Origin: Roseiarcus sp050015575
GTDB taxonomy: Bacteria; Pseudomonadota; Alphaproteobacteria; Rhizobiales; Beijerinckiaceae
Direction: 5' to 3'
Assembly (NCBI GenBank): GCA_050015575.1
Contig: JBEKBD010000001.1
Location: 7,313-71,312, forward strand
Length of the DNA: 64,000 nt
Position 1 is the stretch's first letter. Every line of letters starts with the position of its first letter. The position numbers and the translations under genes were made by a program. This document shows, piece by piece, positions 9,988-19,103 of this stretch. Under the pieces are notes generated by a model. It did no database searches. It had not been told where the DNA came from and saw only the letters and a program-made list of their open reading frames with translations.

Positions 9988-10111
9988 TGGATCACCTCCT
10001 TTCAGGTTGTTGACGACGCCGATCAAAATAACGTGATTCGTCGATTTTCAAAGCCCGGATTTCGCGCATCGGCGATGCGTCGGCGGGATGGGGCGCCCAG
10101 ACGCTCGGCGA

Positions 10112-11455
10112 TCACGCCGCCGCCTTCGCCACCGCGTCGCAGACGTCGTTGACCAGCGTGTCGACCAGGGCCGGATCGTCCGCCTCGGCCATGACGCGAA
10201 TGACGGGTTCGGTCCCCGACGGGCGGATGACCAGACGCCCCTTGGCGCCCAGCCGCGCCGTCGCCGCGGCGATCGCCTTGACCACCGCTTCGTCTTCGAG
10301 CGGGCGTCCGCTCTTGAAGCGCACGTTGCGCAACACCTGCGGCAGCGGGTCGAAGCGGCGGCAGACCGCGCTGACCGGCTTGCCCTGCTTTTGCACGACG
10401 GCGAGCACCTGCATCGCCGCCACCAGCCCGTCGCCGGTGGTCGCATGGTCGGTCAAAATGATATGGCCCGACGGTTCGCCGCCGACGTTGATGCCCTTCT
10501 CGACCATGCGCTCCAGCACGTAGCGGTCGCCGACCGCGGTGCGTTCGAGGCGAAGGCCGCGCTCGGCCAGCCGCCGCTCGAGCCCGAGGTTGGCCATGAC
10601 GGTCGACACGACGCCGGGCTTAGCCAAGCGTCCGTCCGCCTGCCAGCTTTCGGCGATAACCGCGAGAATCTGATCGCCGTCGACGACGTGGCCCTTCTCG
10701 TCGACGATGATCATGCGATCCGCATCGCCGTCGAGCGCGATGCCGATGTCGGCGCGCATTTCCCGCACTTTCTGTTCGAGCGCCTCGGGAGCGGTCGAGC
10801 CGACGTCGAGGTTGATGTTGACGCCGTCGGGCTCGACGCCGATCTTGATCACTTCGGCGCCCAGCTCCCATAAAGCCTCGGGCGCCGTTCGGTAGGCGGC
10901 GCCGTTGGCGCAATCGATCACGACCCTGAGGCCGTCGAACGAAACCTCGCGCGGCAGCGTCCGCTTGGCGTATTCGATGTAGCGCGCCTGGACGTCGTCG
11001 ATGCGCCGCGCCCGCCCGAGATCGGGCGACTTGGCGAGCTTGGCGGACAGATCGCCGTCCATCAGCGATTCGATGCGCGCCTCGAATTCGTCCGACAGTT
11101 TGAAGCCGTCGGGGCCGAACAGCTTGATGCCGTTGTCCTCGTAGAGGTTGTGCGAGGCGGAGATCATCACCCCGAGGTCGCAGCGCATCGAGCGCGTCAG
11201 CATCGCCACCGCCGGCGTCGGCGCCGGGCCGAGCAGCAGCACGTCCATACCGACCGAAGTGAAGCCGGCCACCAGCGCGTATTCGATCATATAGCCGGAC
11301 AGGCGCGTGTCCTTGCCGATCACGACGCGGTGGCGGTGCTCGCCGTTCTTGAACGCCAGCCCAGCCGCTTGGCCGACCTTCAAGGCGAGTTCGGCGGTGA
11401 TCTTGCCGTTCGCGCGGCCGCGAATGCCGTCGGTGCCGAAATACTTGCGCGCCAT
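10112..11455 (-). CDS. glmM: phosphoglucosamine mutase
   Basis: A 447-residue enzyme converting glucosamine-6-phosphate to glucosamine-1-phosphate, the branch point to UDP-GlcNAc for peptidoglycan and lipid A. The N-terminus KYFGTDGIRGRAN, the phospho-serine loop ISASHN (Ser101), the metal loop ALDGDADR and the C-terminal RPSGTEPVIRVMAE phosphate-binding motif all match GlmM rather than other hexose mutases. It follows grxD on the same strand after 274 bases, with no ftsH or folP neighbour. Confidence 0.97.
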   Translation of the reverse strand: MARKYFGTDGIRGRANGKITAELALKVGQAAGLAFKNGEHRHRVVIGKDTRLSGYMIEYALVAGFTSVGMDVLLLGPAPTPAVAMLTRSMRCDLGVMISASHNLYEDNGIKLFGPDGFKLSDEFEARIESLMDGDLSAKLAKSPDLGRARRIDDVQARYIEYAKRTLPREVSFDGLRVVIDCANGAAYRTAPEALWELGAEVIKIGVEPDGVNINLDVGSTAPEALEQKVREMRADIGIALDGDADRMIIVDEKGHVVDGDQILAVIAESWQADGRLAKPGVVSTVMANLGLERRLAERGLRLERTAVGDRYVLERMVEKGINVGGEPSGHIILTDHATTGDGLVAAMQVLAVVQKQGKPVSAVCRRFDPLPQVLRNVRFKSGRPLEDEAVVKAIAAATARLGAKGRLVIRPSGTEPVIRVMAEADDPALVDTLVNDVCDAVAKAAA

Positions 11456-11729
11456 CTCCGCAAACCCTTCCGTCGGTCCCCCGGAGCCCGTTGCGACCGG
11501 CCTGCCTCGCCGCGCTCGAGGGTCCTGACGACGAAGGCCCGCGTCCGTTGCGACCGGACGAGGCTCCCGCTGTTCTCAATAGCCTAAAACGCTATGGAAT
11601 AAATTCAAAAATCGTTGCACATCGTAAACGACGCCCGAGGCGCGGGAAACCCCGCTCCCCGCGCGCGCTTCGACCCGCCGCGGCCCAAAGCCGGCGGCGC
11701 TCGTCACGCGCGTTCGCGCCGCGTTGCGA

Positions 11730-12071
11730 TCACGCCTTGGCGGATTGCTTGACTTCGACGCCCGCTTCGGTCAGCAGCGCCGCCAGTTCGCCCGACTGGA
11801 ACATTTCGCGCGCGATGTCGCAGCCGCCGACGAACTCGCCCTTGACGTAGAGCTGGGGAATGGTCGGCCAATTGGCGAATTCCTTGATTCCCTGGCGGAT
11901 TTCGGCGTCCTCGAGCACATTGACGCCGACGATCGGCGCGCCGAGATAATCGAGGATCTGCACGACCTGGCCGGAGAACCCGCACTGCGGAAATTGCGGC
12001 GTCCCCTTCATGAAGAGAACGACGGGGTTCTCGGAGATCAGCTTCTGGATGCGCTCTTGGACGTTCGCCAT
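11730..12071 (-). CDS. grxD: monothiol glutaredoxin (Grx4 type)
   Basis: A 113-residue CGFS-type glutaredoxin (C30-G-F-S) that, with glutathione, binds and transfers [2Fe-2S] clusters, usually with BolA. The FMKGTPQFPQCGFSGQ active site, the WPTIPQLYVKGEFVGGCDI segment and the helix EMFQSGELAALL are all in place. It lies on the same strand between moaA and glmM. bolA is not adjacent here. Confidence 0.95.
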   Translation of the reverse strand: MANVQERIQKLISENPVVLFMKGTPQFPQCGFSGQVVQILDYLGAPIVGVNVLEDAEIRQGIKEFANWPTIPQLYVKGEFVGGCDIAREMFQSGELAALLTEAGVEVKQSAKA

Positions 12072-12180
12072 GGCTCGAACCTTTCCTCAACGGGGTTCAA
12101 GGCCCCGCCTTCAATTCCAACCATATAAGCGACCGGCGCGGCGCCCGCCAGTCGCCGGCCGAAAGTCGCCGCCGCGTCCT

Positions 12181-13206
12181 TTATCCCCCGGTCACGCTCA
12201 TGTGGCGCGCGGTCGAAGCGTGGCTGCCGGCGCGCTCGACGACGAAGTCGTGGCCCTTGGGCTTGCGCGCGATCGCCGCGCGGATCGTCGCCTCGAGCCC
12301 GTCGTCGGCCTCGGAACGGCGCAGCGGCTCGCGCAGATCCGCGGCGTCCTCGTGGCCGAGACACAGATAGAGCCGGCCGGTGCAGGTGACGCGCACGCGG
12401 TTGCAGCTTTCGCAGAAATTATGGGTCAGCGGCGTGATGAAGCCGAGCCGTCCGCCGGTTTCCTTGACGTCGAAATAGCGCGCCGGCCCGCCGCTGGAAT
12501 AGGGCGAGGGCGTCAACGTGAAGCGCTCTTCCAGGGCGGCGCGCAGTTCGGTCAGCGGCAGGAATTGATCGAAGCGCTCGCTCGCCACCGCGCCGAGCGG
12601 CATGACCTCGATGAAGGTCAGATCGAAGCCGCGCTCGTGCGCCCAAGCGACCAACGCGGGCGCCTCCTCGTCGTTGAAGCCCTTGAGCGCGACGGCGTTG
12701 AGCTTGACCTTGAGGTCCGCCGCGCGCGCCGCCTCGATTCCCGCCATCACCTTGTCGAAATCGCCCCAGCGGGTGACGGCGCGGTATTTCGCGGGGTCGC
12801 GCGTGTCGAGCGAAACGTTGACGCGCTCGACGCCGCAATCGGCGAGCTCGGCGGCGTAGCTCGCGAGCTGCGAGCCGTTGGTGGTCAGCGTCAGCTCTTC
12901 CAGCCCGCCGGCGGCGAGATGGCGCGAAAGCGCGCGGAAGAGGGTCATGACGCCGCGCCGCGTCAGCGGCTCGCCGCCGGTGACCCGCAATTTCCGCGTT
13001 CCCAGCCGCACGAAGGCCGAGCACAACCGATCGAGTTCCTCGAGCGAAAGCACGTCGCGCTTGGGCAGGAAGTTCATGTCCTCGGACATGCAATAGACGC
13101 AGCGGAGATCGCAGCGGTCGGTGACGGAGACCCGCACGTAGCTCACCCGCCGGCCGAACGGGTCGACGAGCGCGGGCGGAGCGGGCGCGAGAGCGGGCGA
13201 GAACAT
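12181..13206 (-). CDS. moaA: GTP 3',8-cyclase (molybdenum cofactor synthesis)
   Basis: A 341-residue radical-SAM enzyme that starts molybdopterin synthesis by cyclising GTP. The N-terminal cluster motif is C32-x3-C36-x2-C39 (RCDLRCVYCMS), where the usual MoaA reads CMP. The C-terminal second cluster is in FCESCNRVRVTCTGRLYLCLG. The normal terminal Gly-Gly is present. No other moa genes are nearby. The start agrees with the FGRRVSYVRVSVTDRC alignment, with a slightly longer Pro/Ala-rich lead. Confidence 0.96.
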   Translation of the reverse strand: MFSPALAPAPPALVDPFGRRVSYVRVSVTDRCDLRCVYCMSEDMNFLPKRDVLSLEELDRLCSAFVRLGTRKLRVTGGEPLTRRGVMTLFRALSRHLAAGGLEELTLTTNGSQLASYAAELADCGVERVNVSLDTRDPAKYRAVTRWGDFDKVMAGIEAARAADLKVKLNAVALKGFNDEEAPALVAWAHERGFDLTFIEVMPLGAVASERFDQFLPLTELRAALEERFTLTPSPYSSGGPARYFDVKETGGRLGFITPLTHNFCESCNRVRVTCTGRLYLCLGHEDAADLREPLRRSEADDGLEATIRAAIARKPKGHDFVVERAGSHASTARHMSVTGG

Positions 13207-13275
13207 CCGCCCTAGATAGGTCAGACGGAACGCGAAGTTAAGGCGGTCGGCCGCAAAAGTCGTCCTATCGCCTTC

Positions 13276-14166
13276 TTATTGCAGCAGCATCGCACGCGGC
13301 GGCGACATTTTTCCGAACAGCGCGTCGCGGATCGCGATCAGGTTGCCTCGCAGCCGGCCGCGGCGGTCGATGAAGGGCTCCGGCTGTAAGGACTTCCAAA
13401 GGTTCATGACGACGTTCCCCGCCGCCATCTTGAGCCCGAAGCCGGGGCGAAGCGTCCCCTTGCGCACGAGATAGATCACGTTGGCGACTTGGGCGTAGCC
13501 GAGCTTGACGCCGGAGGTCTTGCCCGACTTCGCGCCGAGGTGCACGCCCCACAGCGCGCGCGCCCGGACGCGGTGCCATTTCGGCGCGAGCCGGGCGCCG
13601 AAATCCTGGTCTTCCTGCCAAGCGTAACCGGGAAGATTCTCGTCGAAGCGAAGGCCGGAGATCGCCGCGAAGCGAAAGCCCATGTTGCAGCCGTAAGGCG
13701 ATACGCCCTCTTCGGCGCCGTCGCCCTCGTTCCGCGCCGCGTCGCGTTCCTCGACCATCTTAGCCGCCGCCGCGAGCTCGATGCCGGGGCCGCGAATGCC
13801 GTCGGCCAGCACCTCGCCGGTGACGGCGCCCACGTCCGGGCGACGATCCAGCATCGCCGCGAAGCGCTCGATCCAAAACCGCGACGGAACGAAGTCGTCG
13901 TCGAAGAAGACGATCGCGCCGAAGCGGTCGCCCGCGAGGTCGAGGCCGTCGTTGCGCTGCAACCCCGACCCCGTCCGTCCAAGATGGAAGGTCGCGCCAA
14001 GGTTCTCCCCCGGCCGCTCGGGAAAATCCTGCGGCGTCGCGCCGACGACGAAAACATGGTCCGGTTTGCGCGTCTGCGCGGCGAGCCTGCCGAGCAGCGA
14101 CTCGACGATCTTCGGACGTCCGCAGCTGGCGACGATCACGGCGACGCTGGGCTGGGCAGAAAGCAT
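13276..14166 (-). CDS. family 2 glycosyltransferase
   Basis: A 296-residue GT-A fold transferase. It begins VAVIVASCGRPKIVESLLGRLAAQT, the nucleotide-binding strand, and carries the metal-binding FFDDDF and a late YAWQEDQDFG acceptor/catalytic motif. No membrane helices are evident. The sugar and acceptor cannot be told; many such enzymes build surface polysaccharides. The ATG at 14166 follows an AGGAGG site. It stands alone between moaA and an L,D-transpeptidase, all on the minus strand. Confidence 0.87.
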   Translation of the reverse strand: MLSAQPSVAVIVASCGRPKIVESLLGRLAAQTRKPDHVFVVGATPQDFPERPGENLGATFHLGRTGSGLQRNDGLDLAGDRFGAIVFFDDDFVPSRFWIERFAAMLDRRPDVGAVTGEVLADGIRGPGIELAAAAKMVEERDAARNEGDGAEEGVSPYGCNMGFRFAAISGLRFDENLPGYAWQEDQDFGARLAPKWHRVRARALWGVHLGAKSGKTSGVKLGYAQVANVIYLVRKGTLRPGFGLKMAAGNVVMNLWKSLQPEPFIDRRGRLRGNLIAIRDALFGKMSPPRAMLLQ

Positions 14167-14363
14167 CCATCCCTCCTGCCGCGAGGAGGTACAGGACTCG
14201 CCTCGCCGGAGGCAAATTGATTTTTCCGGTATGATTTACAAGCAACCCCTCGGGAAAAGCTCTGCGGCTCGCGCGAGAGCGATCGCCGTTGAGGCGCGCC
14301 GCGGCCGATCGACGGCGCGCGCAGCGAGCCGCGCGGGACGCGCCCGGCGCGGCTCGATCGCCG

Positions 14364-14945
14364 TCACCGCAGGACGACGACCCGGGCGCCGACGCTGGCG
14401 CGCCCGTAGAGATCGACGACGTCGTCGTTGGTCATGCGGATGCAGCCCGAGGAGACGGCCTGGCCGATGGTGTCGGGCTCGTTGGAGCCGTGGATGCGGT
14501 AGAGCGTCCCCGCGATGTACAACGCGCGAGCGCCGAGCGGGTTGTCGATGCCGCCTTCCATGTGACGCGGCAGGTCGGGGCGGCGGAGCAGCATTTGCGC
14601 CGGCGGCGTCCAGTCCGGCCATTCGCGCTTGTTGGCGACGTAAGAGGCGCCCGCCCAGGTGAAGCCGGGCCGGCCGACGCCGACGCCGTAGCGGAGCGCC
14701 TGCCCGCCCGGCAGGACGAAATAAAGCCGGCGCTCGCTGGTGGAGACGACGATCGTCCCCGGCGCGTAAGGGCCATTATAGGCGACGGTTTCGCGTGGGA
14801 TCGGGGAAACGAGCGGACGCTCGTCGCCGCCGCCCATCGCGGGGAACCGGGAGGCGTAAGTGGTCGGCATAGCCAAAGCGGCCGACGCGGACGAAAGGAT
14901 GAAGCCGGCGATCAGGCCAGCCCCGAGAAGCGCGATGCGTCGCAT
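14364..14945 (-). CDS. exported L,D-transpeptidase (YkuD domain)
   Basis: A 193-residue protein with a signal peptide (residues 1-25, cut near ALA-MPT) and a single YkuD domain. The catalytic motif is HGSNEPDTIGQAVSSGCIRM with His152 and Cys168, followed by NDDVVDLYGR. Such enzymes make 3-3 crosslinks or attach lipoproteins to peptidoglycan in the periplasm. The ATG at 14945 is chosen because the signal peptide begins there; the open frame upstream runs across the tRNA-Val gene and is not coding. Confidence 0.93.
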   Translation of the reverse strand: MRRIALLGAGLIAGFILSSASAALAMPTTYASRFPAMGGGDERPLVSPIPRETVAYNGPYAPGTIVVSTSERRLYFVLPGGQALRYGVGVGRPGFTWAGASYVANKREWPDWTPPAQMLLRRPDLPRHMEGGIDNPLGARALYIAGTLYRIHGSNEPDTIGQAVSSGCIRMTNDDVVDLYGRASVGARVVVLR

Positions 14946-15136
14946 GCGAAAATCCCTTGGTTCTCGAACGGCGCGCCCTCCCGCCCGTCCGAATCGACCG
15001 GCCGGCCTGTCGCGCAAGAATGGAATTAATCGAGGAAAGGGGGCGCTCGCGCAACCGTCTCGGGCGCTTCTCGGCGGCGAAAAATGCGGATTGGGCCAAG
15101 GCGTGGCGGCGGCGCCACAGTGGCGGAGCGGGGCCA

Positions 15137-15211
15137 TGGTGGGCGATACAGGGATCGAACCTGTGGCCTTCCCCGTGTGAAGGGGACGCTCTACCGCTGA
15201 GCTAATCGCCC
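15137..15211 (-). tRNA. tRNA-Val (anticodon CAC)
   Basis: A 75-base cloverleaf on the minus strand. The acceptor stem is GGGCGAT/ATCGCCC, the D-arm contains TAGCTCAGCGGTAGAGC, the anticodon stem TCCCC/GGGGA encloses the loop TTCACAC (anticodon CAC, valine GUG), and the T-arm is CAGGTTCGATCCCTG. The CCA end is encoded. It lies between the L,D-transpeptidase and the LpoA-like gene. Confidence 0.96.
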
Positions 15212-15330
15212 GCGCCGCCGCGGAAGTTTCGTTTAAGGCGGAGGCGAACGGCAAGTCAAGGCGATGGCGGTCTCGCGCGCGGCGACGACGACGCGGGCGG
15301 TCAGCCGTAACGGCGGCGATGTCGCGCGGC

Positions 15331-16554
15331 TCAAGCGCCGGGGAACTTTTGCGGCGCCGGGCTGACGACGCTCGCCGCGCCGGCGCTGATCTGCATCACC
15401 ACCAGGCCGCGATCGTTGGGGCCGTCGGCGCGGAAGCGGAACAAGCCGTCGACGCCGTTGAACCCCGAGGCGTTGGTGAGGACGCCTTGCGAGTACCGTT
15501 GCGCGCCCTGCGTGCGCGCCAGCGCCGCGACGAGCGACACCGCGTCGTCGGCGAGCGAGGCCAGCCGCAGCGGATCGAGGGCGAATTTGGCCTTGTAGCG
15601 CTGAGCGAAGCTGGCGAACCCGGTGTTGTCCGGCGCGGCGAACCAGGCGCCTTGCAGCGCCGGCAGCCTCAAGACGCGCGGGTCGTTCCAGACGCCGGTG
15701 CCGAGAACTTGCGTCTTGACGCCGCTCGCCGTCAGCGCCGCGGCGACCGGGCCCATGCCGTCGGCCTGCTCGGGGATGAACAGCGCGTCGATCTGCGTCG
15801 CCACGCCGGCGATCTCCTGAACGGCGTTTTGGGGCTGACCCGGCGTATAACGCGCGACGGTGACGATGCGCGCGCCGTCGCGCGCCGCCGCCTGTTGGAA
15901 TTCGCTGACGGCGACATTGGCGTAGTCGCTCTCGGGCGCGAGCACGGCGAAGGATTTCTTGCCGCGCGAGACCGCGAAATCCGCGATTCGGTCGGCGTAG
16001 GATTCGATCAGGAACGACAGCAGGTAGACGCCGGGCGAAGCGGCGCCCTCGTCGGTCGAAAACGCGATGACGGGACGTCCCGCGACCTTGGCTAGGCGTC
16101 CGACTTCGCGCACTTCGGGCGCCAGCAATGGCCCGAGTATGATTTCTGCGCCCGCGCCGAGCTCGGACTGCGCCGCCTGCGCGGCGCCGTCCACCGTCCC
16201 ATGATCGTCGACGATCATCAGCGTGATGTCGCCCATGCCCGATTCCTCGAGCGCGAGCTGGGCCGCGTTGCGCAGCGAGGCGCCCACGACGCTCGGGCCG
16301 CCGTTCTGCGTCAACGGCAGGATCAGGCCGACCCGCACTGGACCCGTGCCCAGGACGTCGCCGACCGGACCCGCGGCGAGCGGTTGCGACTGGACCTGCG
16401 GCGTCGGCGCCGCGCCCATTTCGGGCCCCGGCGAGCCGAGATCGCTGGGGCCGCAACCGGCGAGCGCCAGCGCGAGGCCCGCCGCGACCGCTCGAACCCC
16501 TTGTCGAGCGAATCCGCGACTTGCGAGCGTCAAAGAGGCGCTTGTCGGCATCAC
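15331..16554 (-). CDS. LpoA-like penicillin-binding protein activator lipoprotein
   Basis: A 407-residue lipoprotein: a signal with lipobox LAGC (Cys34), a short disordered linker, then a periplasmic-binding-protein fold of the leucine-binding type (VRVGLILPLTQNGG..VGASLRNAAQLAL, then GAEIILGPLLAPEV). This matches the proteins annotated as penicillin-binding protein activators, corresponding to the C-terminal part of gammaproteobacterial LpoA (YraM). The divergent arrangement with rsmI (yraL) and then yraN is conserved with enterobacteria, which supports the call. Its PBP partner is unknown. Confidence 0.83.
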   Translation of the reverse strand: MMPTSASLTLASRGFARQGVRAVAAGLALALAGCGPSDLGSPGPEMGAAPTPQVQSQPLAAGPVGDVLGTGPVRVGLILPLTQNGGPSVVGASLRNAAQLALEESGMGDITLMIVDDHGTVDGAAQAAQSELGAGAEIILGPLLAPEVREVGRLAKVAGRPVIAFSTDEGAASPGVYLLSFLIESYADRIADFAVSRGKKSFAVLAPESDYANVAVSEFQQAAARDGARIVTVARYTPGQPQNAVQEIAGVATQIDALFIPEQADGMGPVAAALTASGVKTQVLGTGVWNDPRVLRLPALQGAWFAAPDNTGFASFAQRYKAKFALDPLRLASLADDAVSLVAALARTQGAQRYSQGVLTNASGFNGVDGLFRFRADGPNDRGLVVMQISAGAASVVSPAPQKFPGA

Positions 16555-16775
16555 GACTTCCTACCGCGCGCGAAGGCAAAAAGCGAATCGCCTCGTGCCC
16601 GACGTCACCTTACGCGATGCGCGCCGGCGACGTCTCACCTAGCGCCGATCGTCCTCAACTTTGGCGGCAATTGTGGCTTTTTCATTCTCTGGTGTTAAGG
16701 CTCCGGTGTTAGGGAAACGGCGGCGTCGGCGCCCGGGGGGCGCGGACGACCGCCTCCTTGGGGACCGGGGCGAAG

Positions 16776-17708
16776 ATGGCGACGCGCCGCCTGGATCAAA
16801 CGAAGACGCCGCCGAGCCCGCCCCGCTCGCGCGGCTTCACGGCGTTCGGCGAGCGCGTCGAGGCCGCGCCGATCTCGCCGGGCCTCTATGTCGTGGCGAC
16901 GCCGATCGGCAATCTCGCCGACGTCACGCTCAGGGCGCTGGCGACGCTGGCGGCGGCCGACGCGATCCTGGCGGAGGACACCCGCGTCTCGCGCCGTCTC
17001 TTGCAGCGTTACGAGATCTCCACGCCGCTCGTCGCCTATCACGAGCACAACGCGGCGAAGGTCCGGCCGCGCCTCATCGCGCGCCTCGCCGAAGGCGAAG
17101 CGCTGGCGTTGATTTCCGACGCCGGCACGCCGCTGATCTCCGATCCCGGCTACAAATTGGCGGCGGAGGCCGTCGCGGCGGGCGTCGCGTTGACCAGCGC
17201 GCCCGGCCCTTCGGCGGCCCTGGCCGCGCTGACCAGCGCGGCGCTGCCGACCGACCGATTCTTCTTCGAGGGTTTCCTGCCGCCCAAGGGCGCGGCGCGG
17301 CGTGAACGCATCAACGCCCTGGCGGAGATTCCGGCGACGTTGCTGTTCTACGAGGCGCCGAGCCGCCTCGCCGCCTCGCTCGCGGACCTCGCGGCCGAAC
17401 TCGGGCCGCGGCCCGCGGCGGTCGCTCGCGAACTCACCAAGCTCCACGAAGAAACACGCCGGGGAACCCTCGCGGAACTGGCCGCCCATTACGCGGCCGA
17501 GGGGCCGCCCAAGGGCGAGATCGTCGTCGTCGTCGGCCCGCCGCAGGCGGCGCCCCGGCTCGACGAGGACGCGCTCGACGCCGAGATCGTCGAGGCGCTC
17601 GGCGCGCTGTCGGTCAAGGACGCGGCCGCCGCGGTCGCCGCGCGAATCGGCCTGCCGCGCCGCAAAGTCTACGCGCGCGCGCTGCTGCTCGCCGGCGCGC
17701 GGCGCTGA
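16776..17708 (+). CDS. rsmI: 16S rRNA (cytidine1402-2'-O)-methyltransferase
   Basis: A 310-residue SAM-dependent enzyme of the tetrapyrrole-methylase fold that methylates the ribose of C1402 in 16S rRNA. Signatures are LYVVATPIGNLADVTLRAL, AEDTRVSRRLL, YHEHNAAK, ALISDAGTPLISDPGYKL and FEGFLPPKG. The ATG at 16776 is used; a TTG six codons upstream is possible. Its stop overlaps the yraN start by one base (TGATG). It is divergent from the LpoA-like gene. Confidence 0.95.
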   Translation: MATRRLDQTKTPPSPPRSRGFTAFGERVEAAPISPGLYVVATPIGNLADVTLRALATLAAADAILAEDTRVSRRLLQRYEISTPLVAYHEHNAAKVRPRLIARLAEGEALALISDAGTPLISDPGYKLAAEAVAAGVALTSAPGPSAALAALTSAALPTDRFFFEGFLPPKGAARRERINALAEIPATLLFYEAPSRLAASLADLAAELGPRPAAVARELTKLHEETRRGTLAELAAHYAAEGPPKGEIVVVVGPPQAAPRLDEDALDAEIVEALGALSVKDAAAAVAARIGLPRRKVYARALLLAGARR

Positions 17709-18088
17709 TGGGCGCGCGGCCGGCCGCGGCGCGGCGACGCGCCCATCTCTTCGGGCTGCGCGCCGAGCAAATCGCCGCGCTGCTGATGACGTTGAAGGGT
17801 TATCGCGTGCTGGCGCGCCGCTTCGCCGTCTCTGGCGGCGAGATCGATCTCGTCGTCCAGCGCGGCCGGACGATCGCCTTCGTCGAGGTCAAGGCGCGCG
17901 ACGATCTCGACGCCGCCGCGAGCGCGATTTCGGAGGCCAAGCGTCGGCGCATTTCCCGCGCCGCGCGGGTCTGGCTCGTCCGCAACCCCTGGGCGGCGGG
18001 CGCGATTTTGCGCGGCGACGCGGTGTTCGTCGCGCCGCGGCGGCTTCCCCGCCACCTCGGCGCGGCGTATAGGCTGGACGTCGACTGA
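17708..18088 (+). CDS. YraN family (UPF0102) nuclease-fold protein
   Basis: A 126-residue protein of the UPF0102/YraN family with a restriction-endonuclease-like fold: HLFGLRAEQIAALLMTLKGYRVLARRFAVSGGEIDLVVQRGRTIAFVEVKAR. The E..ID...FVEVK spacing preserves the nuclease metal-binding residues, but activity of the family is not well established. It overlaps rsmI by one base and lies 21 bases before gshB. Confidence 0.93.
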   Translation: MGARPAAARRRAHLFGLRAEQIAALLMTLKGYRVLARRFAVSGGEIDLVVQRGRTIAFVEVKARDDLDAAASAISEAKRRRISRAARVWLVRNPWAAGAILRGDAVFVAPRRLPRHLGAAYRLDVD

Positions 18089-18109
18089 GAGAGAGAGAAT
18101 TTTCGCGCC

Positions 18110-19090
18110 ATGCCTTTGACCGTCGCCGTGCAGATGGACCCGATCGAGCGCATCCGCATCGCCGGCGACTCGACCTTCGCGCTGTTGCTCGAGGCGCAGG
18201 CGCGCGGACATGCGCTGCTCCACTACACGCCCGACCGACTGTGTCTGGAGGGCGCCTCGCTCTTCGTCCAGGCCGAACCGCTGCGGGTCAAGGACGTCCA
18301 GGGCGAACATTTCGGCCTCGGCGGGGCGAAGCGCGTCGATCTCGCCGAGGTCGACGTCGTGCTGTTGCGTCAGGACCCGCCGTTCGACCTCGCCTACATC
18401 GCGACGACCCACCTGCTCGAGCGCATCCATCCCCGCACGCTGGTGGTCAACGATCCTCGCGGGGTGCGCGACGCGCCCGAAAAGCTGTTCGTGATGGACT
18501 TTCCCGAGCTGATGCCGCCTACGCTGATCGCCCGCGATCGCGCGACGATCGAAGCGTTTCGCGCCCGACACGGCGAAGTGGTGATGAAGCCGCTCTACGG
18601 CGCCGGCGGCCAAGCGGTGTTCAAGGTCGCGCCCAGGGATTCCAATTTCGGGTCGCTGTTCGACCTCTTTTCCGTCACCTTCCGCGAACCCTGGGTGATC
18701 CAGAAGTTCCTGCCGGCGGTCGCCGCCGGCGACAAGCGCATCGTCCTCGTCGACGGCGAGCCGCTCGGCGCGGTCAACCGCGTGCCGGTCGGCGACGACA
18801 TCCGCTCCAACATGGTGCGCGGCGGCGCGGCGCGGGAAACGGAACTGACGCCGCGCGAGCGCGAGATTTGCGCGGCGATCGGGCCGGAGCTGAAGCGCCG
18901 CGGCCTCGTCTTCGTCGGCATCGACGTCATCGACGGGCTGCTGACCGAGATCAACGTGACTTCGCCGACCGGCATTCGAGCGATCCAGCGTTTCGGCGGC
19001 GCCGACATCGCCGCGGCGATCTGGGACGTGATCGAAGCCAAACGACGCGCCTTCGCCTCGCGCGCGGCCGATCGCGGCGCTGCCGGCTAA
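18110..19090 (+). CDS. gshB: glutathione synthetase
   Basis: A 326-residue ATP-grasp ligase joining gamma-glutamylcysteine and glycine. Visible family segments are VAVQMDPIERIRIAGDSTFALLLEAQ, VVNDPRGVRDAPEKLFV, VMKPLYGAGGQAVFKV (ATP-binding) and INVTSPTGIRAIQR at the C-terminal active site. It is the third gene of rsmI-yraN-gshB and lies 13 bases before glnD. A purine-rich gagagagaga tract lies about 13-20 bases ahead of the ATG. Confidence 0.97.
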   Translation: MPLTVAVQMDPIERIRIAGDSTFALLLEAQARGHALLHYTPDRLCLEGASLFVQAEPLRVKDVQGEHFGLGGAKRVDLAEVDVVLLRQDPPFDLAYIATTHLLERIHPRTLVVNDPRGVRDAPEKLFVMDFPELMPPTLIARDRATIEAFRARHGEVVMKPLYGAGGQAVFKVAPRDSNFGSLFDLFSVTFREPWVIQKFLPAVAAGDKRIVLVDGEPLGAVNRVPVGDDIRSNMVRGGAARETELTPREREICAAIGPELKRRGLVFVGIDVIDGLLTEINVTSPTGIRAIQRFGGADIAAAIWDVIEAKRRAFASRAADRGAAG

Positions 19091-19103
19091 GAGGGCAAGC
19101 GCC

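Noticed and set aside
9988..10003. Plus-strand match to the 3' end of 16S rRNA
   Set aside because: Only about 15 bases match and nothing upstream resembles 16S rRNA. The minus strand gives a better reading as a strong ribosome site for a small ORF.
14945..15254. N-terminal extension of the YkuD L,D-transpeptidase across tRNA-Val
   Set aside because: The frame stays open through the tRNA gene by chance; the signal peptide begins at 14945.
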